Translations under genes and position numbers: made by a program
Notes under the pieces: generated by a model
What the model saw: the letters and a program-made list of their open reading frames with translations, nothing else
Database searches by the model: none
Told to the model about the DNA's origin: nothing
Origin: Phycisphaerales bacterium
GTDB lineage: Bacteria; Planctomycetota; Phycisphaerae; Phycisphaerales; SM1A02
DNA length: 64,000 nucleotides
Direction of reading: 5' to 3'
NCBI GenBank assembly: GCA_022446965.1
Contig: JAKVBV010000002.1
Location: 1-64,000 of the forward strand
Part shown: positions 8,721 to 16,389 of the stretch, piece after piece
How positions within the stretch are numbered: position 1 is the stretch's first letter
Layout of the letters: every line of letters begins with the position of its first letter

Positions 8721-10041
8721 GACCAACCCATCAAGCCGTCCTAATCGCCGCCAAGTCGTCAAGGCCGCCGCCGTGAGTGCCGCATTCCCATGGGTGATGA
8801 CGCGGTCCGGACTGGCAGGAGCGTCGACACGAGCGAACAGCACATTGGGCATCGGTGTCATCGGCATCGGGATTCGTGGCAAGAACCTCATGCGCCCGTT
8901 GATGCAGCGTGATGACACACGCATCGTGGCTGTATGTGATGTGGCCGGCCCGCGGCTGATGCGTGGCATGCGCATGGTGGAAGAGATGGATGGCGAACCA
9001 TGCGCTGCATATCTTGACTTCCTCGACATGCTGCAGCGCGGTGATCTCGATGCCGTGGTCATCGCCACGCCGGATCATCAACACGCCTTCGAGGCTGTTC
9101 ATGCAGCTGATGCGGGCAAGCACATCTATTGCGAGAAGCCGCTCACACTGACCATTCCTGAAGGGCGTGCGATCTGCAATGCGGTCGAGCGCAATGGCGT
9201 GACGTTCCAAACCGGCTCCCAGCAACGCACCGAGTATGGCCGGAAGTTCGTCGATGCCTGTGAGCATGTTCGCTCAGGCCGCATCGGCACGCTGCAGCGC
9301 ATCGAAGTGGGTGTGGGTGATCCACCGTTGGTGTGCGACCTGCCCGCGGAAGACATGCCGGCAGGCTATGACTTCGATCGCTGGTTGGGGCAGGCGCCCG
9401 AGCGGGCATTCAACGCCGAGTTGTGCCCGGTGGGCGTGCACGGCCACTATCCCAAGTGGCGTGCATATCGCGAGTACTGCAATGGGTACTTCGCGGACAT
9501 GGGTGCGCACCATTACGACATCGCGCAGTGGGGCATGGATGCCGATCACACCGGCCCGGTGAAGGTCATCCCCCCGGCCCGTGCGGCGGATGGCACCATG
9601 CCCAAGCGGGGTCTGGTGCTCGAGTACGCCGACGGGGTGCAGGTGAGCCATGGCGGCCGAAGTGGCACGGCGTTCTACGGCACCGATGGGTGGATCTGGG
9701 TGGACCGAGGCGCTCTGGAAGCCAGCGACGAGGCCATCCTCAAGGACCCGCGAGGCGCAGACGAGGTGACGTTGCCTCGGCATGCCAATCACTTGGACAA
9801 CTGGATCAAGTGCCTGCGTGGTGAAGACAAGGCCAAGCCCATCTGCCACGAAGAGGTTGGTCATCGCACGGCCAGTGTGAACCAGTTGGCGGTGATCGGC
9901 TACGAAACGGGCAAGACCCTGCACTGGGATCCGCAGCGTGAGTTCTTCGTGGGCGATGATGCTCAGGTGGGCAATGACTCGCTTACCCGGCCGGTACGTG
10001 ATGGATGGCAACTGCCCGGCTGTGCGCGAAAAGGTGTATGA
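8719..10041 (+). CDS. Gfo/Idh/MocA-family oxidoreductase with Tat-type leader
   Basis: NAD(P)-dependent sugar or inositol-type dehydrogenase family. The N-terminus carries a twin-arginine-like leader (NRRQVVKAAAVSAAF), so the protein is probably exported folded, as for many planctomycete members. The Rossmann motif GVIGIGIRGK lies near residue 50, and the family signature DAVVIATPDHQHAFEAVHAA with CEKPLTLTIPEG near 125-145. The C-terminal alpha/beta domain includes GYFADMGAHHYDIAQWGMD. A TAGGCT box lies 6 nt before the ATG, suggesting a leaderless transcript. The last codons (RKGV-stop) are made by the palindrome at 10029-10048. The substrate cannot be read from sequence. Confidence 0.9.
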   Translation: MTNPSSRPNRRQVVKAAAVSAAFPWVMTRSGLAGASTRANSTLGIGVIGIGIRGKNLMRPLMQRDDTRIVAVCDVAGPRLMRGMRMVEEMDGEPCAAYLDFLDMLQRGDLDAVVIATPDHQHAFEAVHAADAGKHIYCEKPLTLTIPEGRAICNAVERNGVTFQTGSQQRTEYGRKFVDACEHVRSGRIGTLQRIEVGVGDPPLVCDLPAEDMPAGYDFDRWLGQAPERAFNAELCPVGVHGHYPKWRAYREYCNGYFADMGAHHYDIAQWGMDADHTGPVKVIPPARAADGTMPKRGLVLEYADGVQVSHGGRSGTAFYGTDGWIWVDRGALEASDEAILKDPRGADEVTLPRHANHLDNWIKCLRGEDKAKPICHEEVGHRTASVNQLAVIGYETGKTLHWDPQREFFVGDDAQVGNDSLTRPVRDGWQLPGCARKGV

Positions 10042-10049
10042 CACCTTTA
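10029..10049. repeat. GTCAGAC-type palindrome, copy 2, covering two stop codons
   Basis: AAAAGGTGT-ATG-ACACCTTTA, a variant of copy 1 with ATG in the centre. The TGA of the Gfo/Idh gene (10039-10041) and the TAA of the convergent UbiA-family gene (10047-10049) both fall inside it. It may double as a bidirectional terminator. Confidence 0.6.
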
Positions 10050-10949
10050 CAACAGCAGGTCCCACACTCCCGCGCCGCCGATGATGCAGCTCACCACGCC
10101 GTTGAGCGTGAAGAATGTCAAGGCCATCTTGCTCGTACCCCAGCGGTGCACCGTGGCGTGCTCCACGGCCAACAACACCGTGGCGATGATGCACGCAGCG
10201 AGAAACAGACCGCCCAAACGTGGCTCGAGCCACCACGTGAGCACCAACAAGGCCGCGACCGCCACGTGCAGCACACGGCTACACCACATCGCACCAGGTA
10301 CGCCCAGTCGTGACGGCATGGAATGCAGGCCATCGGCGACATCCGTCTCCACATCCTGCAGCGCGTAGATCACGTCGAACCCCGCCACCCAGCAGGCCAC
10401 CATGGCGGCGAGTGTCCAGATGGCTATCACGTGCACGATCGCGTCTGGGTCGATCGCCACTGCCGCGGCCGGCACGCTCAGCGCCAATGACGCGCCAAGC
10501 CACAGATGGCACGCCCAAGTGAATCGCTTGAACATGCCGTAGGCGCAGATCCAAGCCAGCACCGGTCCGCCCAGCAGTATGGGCCATGGGTTGTCGCGCC
10601 ACACCCAGAATCCAAGGCAGGCGGCGAGGAACACCACGCTCGCCAGTGTCAGGCCTGTCACGTACGTGCCGACCGACGCGGTGCCGGCCGCCAACGGTCG
10701 GCGTGCCGTGCGGGGGTTGCGAGCATCGATGTGTCGATCGAACAGCCGGTTGGCCAGCATCGCCGCCGTGCGGGCGCTCAACATTGCCACGAGGACTAGG
10801 CCCAAGGGCAGGATCAGCGTGTTGGTCGGCATGGACTGATCAGGCATGCCCCATGCGGCTAACCCCGCACCCAATGCCGCGAAGGGCAGGGCGAACACGC
10901 TGTGGGCGATCTTGATGTCACTCAGAAGTGCATTGACTTGACTGGCCAT
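10047..10949 (-). CDS. UbiA-family prenyltransferase
   Basis: Integral membrane enzyme that attaches a polyprenyl chain to an aromatic acid in quinone biosynthesis. The first Asp-rich motif is NRLFDRHIDARNPRTARRPL near residues 66-85. The second is DVIYALQDVETDVADGLHSMP near 190-210. Seven to nine hydrophobic helices cover the rest of the 300 residues. The close match to 4-hydroxybenzoate prenyltransferases could equally mean MqnP of the futalosine menaquinone route; no neighbouring quinone gene decides it. A TACGAT box lies 9 nt before the ATG. The stop codon sits in the palindrome shared with the upstream convergent gene. Confidence 0.88.
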   Translation of the reverse strand: MASQVNALLSDIKIAHSVFALPFAALGAGLAAWGMPDQSMPTNTLILPLGLVLVAMLSARTAAMLANRLFDRHIDARNPRTARRPLAAGTASVGTYVTGLTLASVVFLAACLGFWVWRDNPWPILLGGPVLAWICAYGMFKRFTWACHLWLGASLALSVPAAAVAIDPDAIVHVIAIWTLAAMVACWVAGFDVIYALQDVETDVADGLHSMPSRLGVPGAMWCSRVLHVAVAALLVLTWWLEPRLGGLFLAACIIATVLLAVEHATVHRWGTSKMALTFFTLNGVVSCIIGGAGVWDLLL

Positions 10950-10958
10950 GGGGGCCGC

Positions 10959-11005
10959 ATCGTATCGCTGTGGCCACGGCAGCCACGGACCGGTCGATCT
11001 ACAAT
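10959..11005. promoter_or_regulatory. Divergent -10 boxes of ubiA-like and proS genes
   Basis: Minus-strand TACGAT (10959-10964) ends 9 nt before the UbiA-family ATG. Plus-strand TACAAT (11000-11005) ends 9 nt before the proS ATG. Neither gene has a Shine-Dalgarno in the remaining space, so both transcripts are predicted to start at or within a few bases of the start codon. No convincing -35 boxes. Confidence 0.5.
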
Positions 11006-11014
11006 CCGCCCACC

Positions 11015-12532
11015 ATGGCCAAACCCAAGACCGCCATCACACCTACCCGCGCCGAGAACTACCCGGAGTGGTATCAGCAGGTCGTCCGCCGGGCCGACCT
11101 GGCGGAGACGTCACCCGTGCGTGGCTGCATGGTCATTAAGCCATGGGGGTGCTCGCTCTGGGAGAACATGCAGCGCGTGCTCGACGGCATGTTCAAGGCC
11201 ACTGGGCACCGGAATGCCTACTTCCCGCTGTTCATCCCCAAGAGGTTCCTTGAAAAGGAAGCCGAACACGTGGATGGCTTCGCCAAGGAATGCGCCGTCG
11301 TCACCCACCATCGGCTTGAGGCAGGCCCGGACGGTGGCCTGGTTCCCGCGGGCGAGTTGGAAGAACCACTCATCGTGCGCCCGACCAGTGAGACGATTAT
11401 CGGTGATGCGTTCAGCCGCTGGGTGGAGTCATATCGCGATCTCCCACTGCTCATCAATCAGTGGGCCAACGTGGTGCGTTGGGAAATGCGTACGCGGCTG
11501 TTTCTCCGGACCGCGGAGTTCCTGTGGCAAGAAGGCCACACGGCGCATGCGACGGCCGACGAGGCGATGGAACACACCCATCGAATGTTGGGCGTGTATC
11601 AAGAGTTCGCCGAGCAGTACATGGCGATGCCCGTACTGACCGGGTCCAAGACCGCCGGCGAGCGGTTCCCCGGTGCGGTGGAAACGCTCTGCATCGAAGC
11701 GATGATGCAGGACAAGAAGGCACTGCAGGCCGGGACAAGTCACTTCTTGGGCCAGAACTTCGCTACCGCGCAGGACATCACCTATCAAAGCGAAGCTGGC
11801 AAGTTGGAACACTGTTGGACAACCAGTTGGGGCGTGAGCACACGGCTCATCGGTGCGATGATCATGTCGCACGGCGACGACAACGGCATCATCTGTCCGC
11901 CGCGACTGGCCCCGGCGCACATCGTGATTCTGCCCATCACCGGTCGCAGCGAGCAGCCCGAGCTGATTCACAACTACTGCCGCAAGCTCGCAGATGATCT
12001 GCGTGTGATTCCGTATCACGGGCGGCATCTCGAAGTCGAAGTGGACAGCCGGGACATTCGTGGTGGCGAAAAGAACTGGCAGTGGGTGCGGCGTGGTGTG
12101 CCGATTCGTATCGAGATCGGGCCGAGGGACATGGAAGCAGACAGTGTGTTCATGGCGCGTCGCGACAAGCCCGCCAATGAAAAGGCTGGTGTGCCCCGCA
12201 CGGAGTTCCTCGACACCGTCACCAGCACGCTCGATGAGATTCAGCAGGGCCTGTACGACCGTGCCGTGGCGTTCCGTGAGGCGAACTCGCGAACCATCGA
12301 TGACGAGGGCGAGTTTCGCGAATTCTTCACGGCACCGGCCGGTGAGCCTACGCCGCCGCACGGTGGCTTCGCGTGGACACACTTCTGCGGTGATGAAGAC
12401 GTCGAGGCGAAGATCAGCGACGAACTGGGTGTCACCGTGCGGTGCATTCCCTTCGGTGATGACGAGCCCGGCACGTGTCCGTTTACCGGGAAGCCCAGTG
12501 CCAAGCGTGTGGTGTGGGCCAAGGCCTACTGA
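11015..12532 (+). CDS. proS: Prolyl-tRNA synthetase, archaeal/eukaryotic type
   Basis: Class II synthetase that charges tRNA-Pro. 505 residues, without the large editing insertion of the common bacterial form. The archaeal-type features are RGCMVIKPWGCSLWENMQ at the start, YFPLFIPKRFLEKE, the motif 2 region VVRWEMRTRLFLRTAEFLWQEGHTAH, motif 3 in the STRLIGAMIMSHGDD segment, and a C-terminal zinc-domain-like end finishing KRVVWAKAY with the typical terminal Tyr. The start at 11015 (MAKPKTAITPTRAENY) is 9 nt after a TACAAT box; earlier in-frame residues are not conserved. Confidence 0.95.
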   Translation: MAKPKTAITPTRAENYPEWYQQVVRRADLAETSPVRGCMVIKPWGCSLWENMQRVLDGMFKATGHRNAYFPLFIPKRFLEKEAEHVDGFAKECAVVTHHRLEAGPDGGLVPAGELEEPLIVRPTSETIIGDAFSRWVESYRDLPLLINQWANVVRWEMRTRLFLRTAEFLWQEGHTAHATADEAMEHTHRMLGVYQEFAEQYMAMPVLTGSKTAGERFPGAVETLCIEAMMQDKKALQAGTSHFLGQNFATAQDITYQSEAGKLEHCWTTSWGVSTRLIGAMIMSHGDDNGIICPPRLAPAHIVILPITGRSEQPELIHNYCRKLADDLRVIPYHGRHLEVEVDSRDIRGGEKNWQWVRRGVPIRIEIGPRDMEADSVFMARRDKPANEKAGVPRTEFLDTVTSTLDEIQQGLYDRAVAFREANSRTIDDEGEFREFFTAPAGEPTPPHGGFAWTHFCGDEDVEAKISDELGVTVRCIPFGDDEPGTCPFTGKPSAKRVVWAKAY

Positions 12533-12537
12533 GCACC

Positions 12538-12550
12538 GGTGTCAGACACC
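12538..12550. repeat. GTCAGAC palindrome, copy 3, supplying the manA stop codon
   Basis: GGTGTC-A-GACACC between convergent proS and manA. Its minus-strand GTCTGA provides the last Val codon and the TGA of manA (12542-12544). The proS stop lies 6 nt to the left. Confidence 0.6.
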
Positions 12551-13516
12551 TGTGCCTGGCTCAGCTCGCACCAGCACGGTGCCGGGCGTCATGCACACTT
12601 CCAGGGGACCAGCGCACGCCGGAATCAGGCCGGTGCGGCCGCGGCCAAGTGTGGTGTCGCCGACACACGCCTGGCCTTGAATGCACATCAGCACGGTTGG
12701 TGATGCGAGTTTGGGCCGTTGCCATGGCGCGCCTGCGGATGCGATGCGTGTCATGGTGAACCACGGCGTCTGTGACAAGGTGGTGTGCGAGACACCAGCC
12801 TCGGGAATAGGGGCAGGTGGCACACACGGCGGTCGAGCAGCGGGGTCGATACAGGCGAGCGCCTCGGCGATGTGCATGGTGCGATGGGTTCGACCCCAGT
12901 CGTACAGCCGAAACGTGGTGTCGCTTGTGGTCTGCACTTCCGCGACCAGCGTGCCCGCACCCAAGGCATGGCACGTGCCACTGACAAGCGTGTGGCAGTC
13001 GCCCGGGCGAGCCGGTGTCGACTGCATCAGACGCTCCGCCGTGCCGTTATTCACCGCGCGGGCGAGTTGAGCGGTGGTCACGCCGGGTTGTAAACCCGCA
13101 TGAATCTGCGCGCCTTCATCGGCGTCCAGGACAAGCCACGCCTCCGACTTCAGGTGGTCACCGCGGTGACTCGCGACCCAGGCTTCGTCTGGATGCACCT
13201 GCACACTGAGGTTGTCGCGGGCGTCGAGAAACTTGATGAGCAACGGAAACCGGCCCTGCGCATTGAGCGGCAGATCGCCCATGATGGCGGCGGCATCCTC
13301 TTCCAGAAGCGATCGCAGGGAGCGGCCCGAGAGCGGCCCGGCATCGACCACCGACGTGGGGCCGTCGCCGGGCATGTCTGCCAACTCCCACGATTCACCT
13401 GTTGGCTCGTCCGCAGGCAAAGACTTGCCCCACGCTGCGAGGCGGTGTCCACCCCACACCTTGGGCACCAGAATGGGGGCGAAGGTGAGGATCGATGTGT
13501 TTCGTATCGCTGCCAT
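12542..13516 (-). CDS. manA: Mannose-6-phosphate isomerase, class I (cupin)
   Basis: Zinc-dependent interconversion of fructose-6-phosphate and mannose-6-phosphate, feeding GDP-mannose synthesis. The N-terminus has the family opening APILVPKVWGGHRLA and ESWELAD. The metal site follows in FPLLIKFLDARDNLSVQVHP with DEAW, then KSEAWLVLDADEGAQIHAGL-like residues, and the LVSGTCHALGAGTLVAEVQ cupin signature. 324 residues matches the short Bacillus-type form. The start at 13516 is the likeliest but has no clear ribosome site. The protein ends GTGV; the last codons lie in palindrome copy 3. Confidence 0.9.
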   Translation of the reverse strand: MAAIRNTSILTFAPILVPKVWGGHRLAAWGKSLPADEPTGESWELADMPGDGPTSVVDAGPLSGRSLRSLLEEDAAAIMGDLPLNAQGRFPLLIKFLDARDNLSVQVHPDEAWVASHRGDHLKSEAWLVLDADEGAQIHAGLQPGVTTAQLARAVNNGTAERLMQSTPARPGDCHTLVSGTCHALGAGTLVAEVQTTSDTTFRLYDWGRTHRTMHIAEALACIDPAARPPCVPPAPIPEAGVSHTTLSQTPWFTMTRIASAGAPWQRPKLASPTVLMCIQGQACVGDTTLGRGRTGLIPACAGPLEVCMTPGTVLVRAEPGTGV

Positions 13517-13541
13517 GGGTCTGTCGGGCTACAGTGGCTGC

Positions 13542-13940
13542 ATGGTGAAGTGGCGCAGCATGATGTTCGGTGTGCTGGGACTCACGGCGACAGCCGCCGC
13601 TGATGTTGTCATCGACATGCCACCGCCTCCGACTGCCAAAACAGTTCCGGCAGATGGTGCCTCGGCATTGCAGCAGTTCGCACAGCGTGAACATGCGCAA
13701 GATGCAGCTGGCCGCCACCGTGGGGTGTACGTGCAGCGATCGATCGATCCGATGCGAATGTGGGATTGGTACGGTGGCTACGGTTGGGGATGGCCCGGAA
13801 TGTGGGCGGTGACGCCGGACTGTTTCGGAGGTGGATGGGTGCATCTACCGTGTGTGGGCACCGTGTTCAACGGCACATGGATGGGGTCGAGTGCGTCCGT
13901 CAATCTCAGACCGGGAACGTCGCAGCAGTTCTGCTGGTGA
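13542..13940 (+). CDS. Small secreted protein, unknown function
   Basis: 132 residues with an N-terminal signal peptide (MMFGVLGLTATAAADVV). A mature part rich in Gly, Trp and Tyr follows (WDWYGGYGWGWPGMW) with a few Cys near the C-terminus (PDCFGG, LPCVG, QQFCW). The start ATG at 13542 is 6 nt after TACAGT (13530-13535), suggesting a leaderless mRNA. The longer open frame upstream lies antisense to manA and is not protein-like. I do not recognise a domain. Confidence 0.6.
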   Translation: MVKWRSMMFGVLGLTATAAADVVIDMPPPPTAKTVPADGASALQQFAQREHAQDAAGRHRGVYVQRSIDPMRMWDWYGGYGWGWPGMWAVTPDCFGGGWVHLPCVGTVFNGTWMGSSASVNLRPGTSQQFCW

Positions 13941-13949
13941 ACCGCTGCA

Positions 13950-14459
13950 TCAGATGCGCATGCCTGTGCATTTGACCTCGAACACCATGCCGTCGTTGAG
14001 CCATCCTTGAGCTCGGCATGAGAAGCGGCGCCGCTGGAACTTCACCCTCTCACACACCAGCACGAGTTGATCACCTGGGACGACCTGGCCCCGAAACGTG
14101 CAGTCGTCCACCCGCGTGAATCCGAGGAAGCCTTCGTTCTCACGGCCCTCGGAGACGAGCTTGAACTGATACAGCACGCTGGCAATTTGCGCCGCGGCCT
14201 CGATCATGATCACACCCGGTAGCAAGGGGCGTCCTGGAATGTGCCCGGGCACCCAGAATTCGTCGTCACGGACATCTTTGATGCCCACGGCGAACGTGAT
14301 CGTGTCGTCAATCATGACGATGCGATCGAGTTGACGCATGTGCCCCGATTGCGGAAGCCACTCATTGAGGGCTTCGGCGTCGAATTGCGTGGAGTTCAGG
14401 TCCAGCGATGTGTAGTCGTACAGAGGATCAGGCATGGGAGGGGGGGCCTGCAGGCTCAT
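13950..14459 (-). CDS. FabZ-like 3-hydroxyacyl-ACP dehydratase
   Basis: Hotdog-fold dehydratase of the FabZ/FabA type (fatty-acid elongation), cytoplasmic. The active-site helix signature GHIPGRPLLPGVIMIEAAAQ is clear, with the catalytic His in PGHIPG and the catalytic acid as Glu in IEAAAQ. RVDDCTFRGQVVPGDQL forms the next strands. 169 residues, with an N-terminal extension of about 30 relative to FabZ. It could be a paralogue acting outside core fatty-acid synthesis. The gene starts just downstream of a strong hairpin (14467-14502). Confidence 0.85.
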   Translation of the reverse strand: MSLQAPPPMPDPLYDYTSLDLNSTQFDAEALNEWLPQSGHMRQLDRIVMIDDTITFAVGIKDVRDDEFWVPGHIPGRPLLPGVIMIEAAAQIASVLYQFKLVSEGRENEGFLGFTRVDDCTFRGQVVPGDQLVLVCERVKFQRRRFSCRAQGWLNDGMVFEVKCTGMRI

Positions 14460-14466
14460 GGCGCAA

Positions 14467-14502
14467 CAACGCCTGCGATCGTCGTGTCGATCGCAGGCGT
14501 TG
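14467..14502 (-). terminator. 15-bp perfect hairpin between the histone-like gene and the fabZ-like gene
   Basis: CAACGCCTGCGATCG (14467-14481) pairs exactly with 14488-14502 around a 6-nt loop. It may terminate the upstream 56-codon gene. A TATACC box at 14508-14513 (minus strand) would instead place it at the 5' end of the fabZ-like mRNA, 7 nt before its ATG. Confidence 0.55.
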
Positions 14503-14522
14503 TCGATGGTATAAATGTGGCG

Positions 14523-14693
14523 TCAGCCGTCACGCGTGGCCAGAACGGCCTTGCGTACTTCTTGTGCAGCATTCTTAATGTCCTGCATGCACTTTCGGAC
14601 CCGGGTACCAGCGGCCTTGTTGCCACCAGCACACTTGGCGACGTCGTCTTCACAAGAGGCGACCAGCGCCTTGAGTTGTTCGTATGACTCCAT
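14523..14693 (-). CDS. Histone H1-like (Hc1-type) DNA-binding protein
   Basis: A 56-residue protein, MESYEQLKALVASCEDDVAK, then the hallmark GNKAAGTRVRKCMQDIKNAA and a closing EVRKAVLATRDG. The G-N-K-A-A-x-x-R-V-R core followed by a basic amphipathic helix is the chlamydial Hc1 / bacterial H1-like signature. It probably compacts or bridges DNA. The basic Lys/Ala-rich C-terminal tail of chlamydial Hc1 is absent, leaving just the two-helix core. The ribosome site GGAGAT (14702-14707) lies about 9 nt before the ATG. A strong hairpin lies 20 nt downstream of its stop. Confidence 0.75.
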   Translation of the reverse strand: MESYEQLKALVASCEDDVAKCAGGNKAAGTRVRKCMQDIKNAAQEVRKAVLATRDG

Positions 14694-14907
14694 GTGCCTG
14701 ATCTCCAGTCGGAATTAGGGGCCCATTTTCGGACCCGGACATTTTCAGTATCGGCGTATGGGGCTGTTTCTGGCCCAAAAACGCCGTAAAAAAAGGCCTA
14801 CGGCAGGGTGGAATCGCGCTGCTGTCCGGTAATTCAGGGCATTTGAACGAGTTAGGCGCAACGGTGCCATGGCTGTTCAGGGGCGAAAAACAGGCTTTCG
14901 TGGCAGG

Positions 14908-14935
14908 GGGGTCAGACCCCGCCGGGGTCAGACCC
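14908..14935. repeat. Two tandem GTCAGAC palindromes, copy 4, supplying the purB stop
   Basis: GGGGTCAGACCCC (14908-14920) and GGGGTCAGACCC (14924-14935), 3 nt apart. The minus-strand GTCTGA of the second gives the last Val codon and the TGA stop (14928-14930) of purB. The rest of the 230-nt gap to the histone-like gene shows no gene. Confidence 0.65.
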
Positions 14936-16352
14936 GCAGTTGGGCGGCCTTGCCGATGGCCTGGGCGTAGCGGCTGCGGACGGGCTCGACGACCTGATCG
15001 AGGAAGGTGTCCACCTGCTCCGGGGCTCGGCCCACGTAGCGGCTGGCCTCGAGCAGGCCGCTCAGATCGATGCCCTTGAAGTCGGCCTCATCTTGCAGCC
15101 GAGCCAGCAGATCATTGGGGCCGCCGGACTTCACCGAGGCTGCTGCAGCCATGGAGTGCGTGCGAATTACTTCGTGAGCGTCCTGGCGATCGGCGCCGTT
15201 GCGGACAGCTTCCATGAGCATGTCTTCGGTCGCCATGAAGGGCAGCTCGGCATCGAGCCGGGCCTTCACCACGGCTTCGTTCACGATCAGCCCTTCGCAC
15301 ACGTTTCGCATGATGTCGAGCACGCCATCGAGGGCAAGGAACGCCTCGGGCAGGACGAGCCTTCGATTGGCGGAGTCATCAAGTGTTCGTTCCATCCACT
15401 GCACGGCGGCCGTCTGCAGGGCATTGGGCAGCAGGTTCATCACGAAGCGTGTCATGCCGCAGGCACGTTCACATCGCATCGGATTGCGTTTGTACGCCAT
15501 GGCGGACGACCCGATCTGCGTGGATTCGAACGGCTCTTCGATCTCGCGGAGATTTGAAAGCAACCGGATGTCCGTGGCGCACTTGTGAATCGCCGCGGCG
15601 ATGCTTGCCAGTGGTGCAAGGATCTGGGCGTCAAGCACGCGGGGGTACGTTTGCCCGGTGACCGGGAATCGTTCTTCGGCGGGCCAGCCCATGAACTCGG
15701 TCACGAGCCGATCCAGTTCAGCGACCTTCTCGGCGTCGTTGTCGAACAAGGCCATGAACGACGCCTGCGTGCCGGTGGCACCGCGAATGCCGCGAAAGCG
15801 AAGCACTTCGCGTTGGCGTTCGAGTTGTTCAAGGCTCAGCCACAGGTCTTGGGCCCACAACGTGGCCCGCTTGCCCACGGTCACGGGCTGGGCGGGTTGG
15901 TAGTGCGTGAATCCCAGCGTGGGCAAGTCGCGCCACTGGTGGGCAAACGTGCCTAGGGCCGAAATCACCGCGGCCGTCTTTGCTGCGATCATCTCCATCG
16001 CATCACGCAACAGGATGAGCTCGGTGTTGCAGTTGACGAACTGGCTCGTCGCCCCCAGATGGATGATCGGTGCGGCTTCGGGCGCCAGGTCTGCGAGTGC
16101 GTGGACATGTGCCATCACGTCATGGCGAAGTCGCTTTTCATGCACCTTGGCGGCGTCGAAATCGATGTCGTCGAGGTGCGATTCGAGCGCCTCGATCTGT
16201 GCATCGGTGATGGGAAGGTCCAGCTGCTGTTGTGCTCTGGCCAACGCCAGCCACAGACGACGCCACGTTCCGATTCGTCGCTGATCGGACCACAGCGACT
16301 GCATGGCGGCGGAGGCATACCGGGTTTCCAGCGGTGATCGGTAGGTATCCAA
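14928..16352 (-). CDS. purB: Adenylosuccinate lyase
   Basis: Fumarase-superfamily enzyme acting twice in purine synthesis (SAICAR to AICAR; adenylosuccinate to AMP). The protein opens YRSPLETRYASAAM and RTWRRLWLALARAQQ, as in animal-type and planctomycete PurB. It has HLGATSQFVNCNTE, GFTHYQPAQPVTVGKRA and the flexible catalytic loop signature GSSAMAYKRNPMRCE. I place the start at the TTG at 16352 (giving MDTYRSPL), because it follows a TACAAT box by 6 nt, the same spacing seen before many first genes here. The ATG codons at 16391 and 16412 would run into the divergent neighbour's promoter. About 474 residues. It ends QLRV, the Val and stop coming from palindrome copy 4. Confidence 0.93.
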   Translation of the reverse strand: MDTYRSPLETRYASAAMQSLWSDQRRIGTWRRLWLALARAQQQLDLPITDAQIEALESHLDDIDFDAAKVHEKRLRHDVMAHVHALADLAPEAAPIIHLGATSQFVNCNTELILLRDAMEMIAAKTAAVISALGTFAHQWRDLPTLGFTHYQPAQPVTVGKRATLWAQDLWLSLEQLERQREVLRFRGIRGATGTQASFMALFDNDAEKVAELDRLVTEFMGWPAEERFPVTGQTYPRVLDAQILAPLASIAAAIHKCATDIRLLSNLREIEEPFESTQIGSSAMAYKRNPMRCERACGMTRFVMNLLPNALQTAAVQWMERTLDDSANRRLVLPEAFLALDGVLDIMRNVCEGLIVNEAVVKARLDAELPFMATEDMLMEAVRNGADRQDAHEVIRTHSMAAAASVKSGGPNDLLARLQDEADFKGIDLSGLLEASRYVGRAPEQVDTFLDQVVEPVRSRYAQAIGKAAQLRV

Positions 16353-16358
16353 GGCGGC

Positions 16359-16383
16359 ATTGTACCCGCCACCGCTCCATACT
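16359..16383. promoter_or_regulatory. Divergent -10 boxes of purB and the UbiA-like gene
   Basis: Minus-strand TACAAT (16359-16364) ends 6 nt before the TTG start of purB. Plus-strand CATACT (16378-16383) ends 6 nt before the ATG of the gene at 16390. Both predict leaderless transcripts. Confidence 0.45.
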
Positions 16384-16389
16384 GGACAC

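Noticed and set aside
7614-9068. Minus-strand open frame of 484 codons across the M14 gene, small membrane gene and Gfo/Idh gene
   Set aside because: Crosses three real genes; only the 8563-8720 part looks protein-like and is treated separately.
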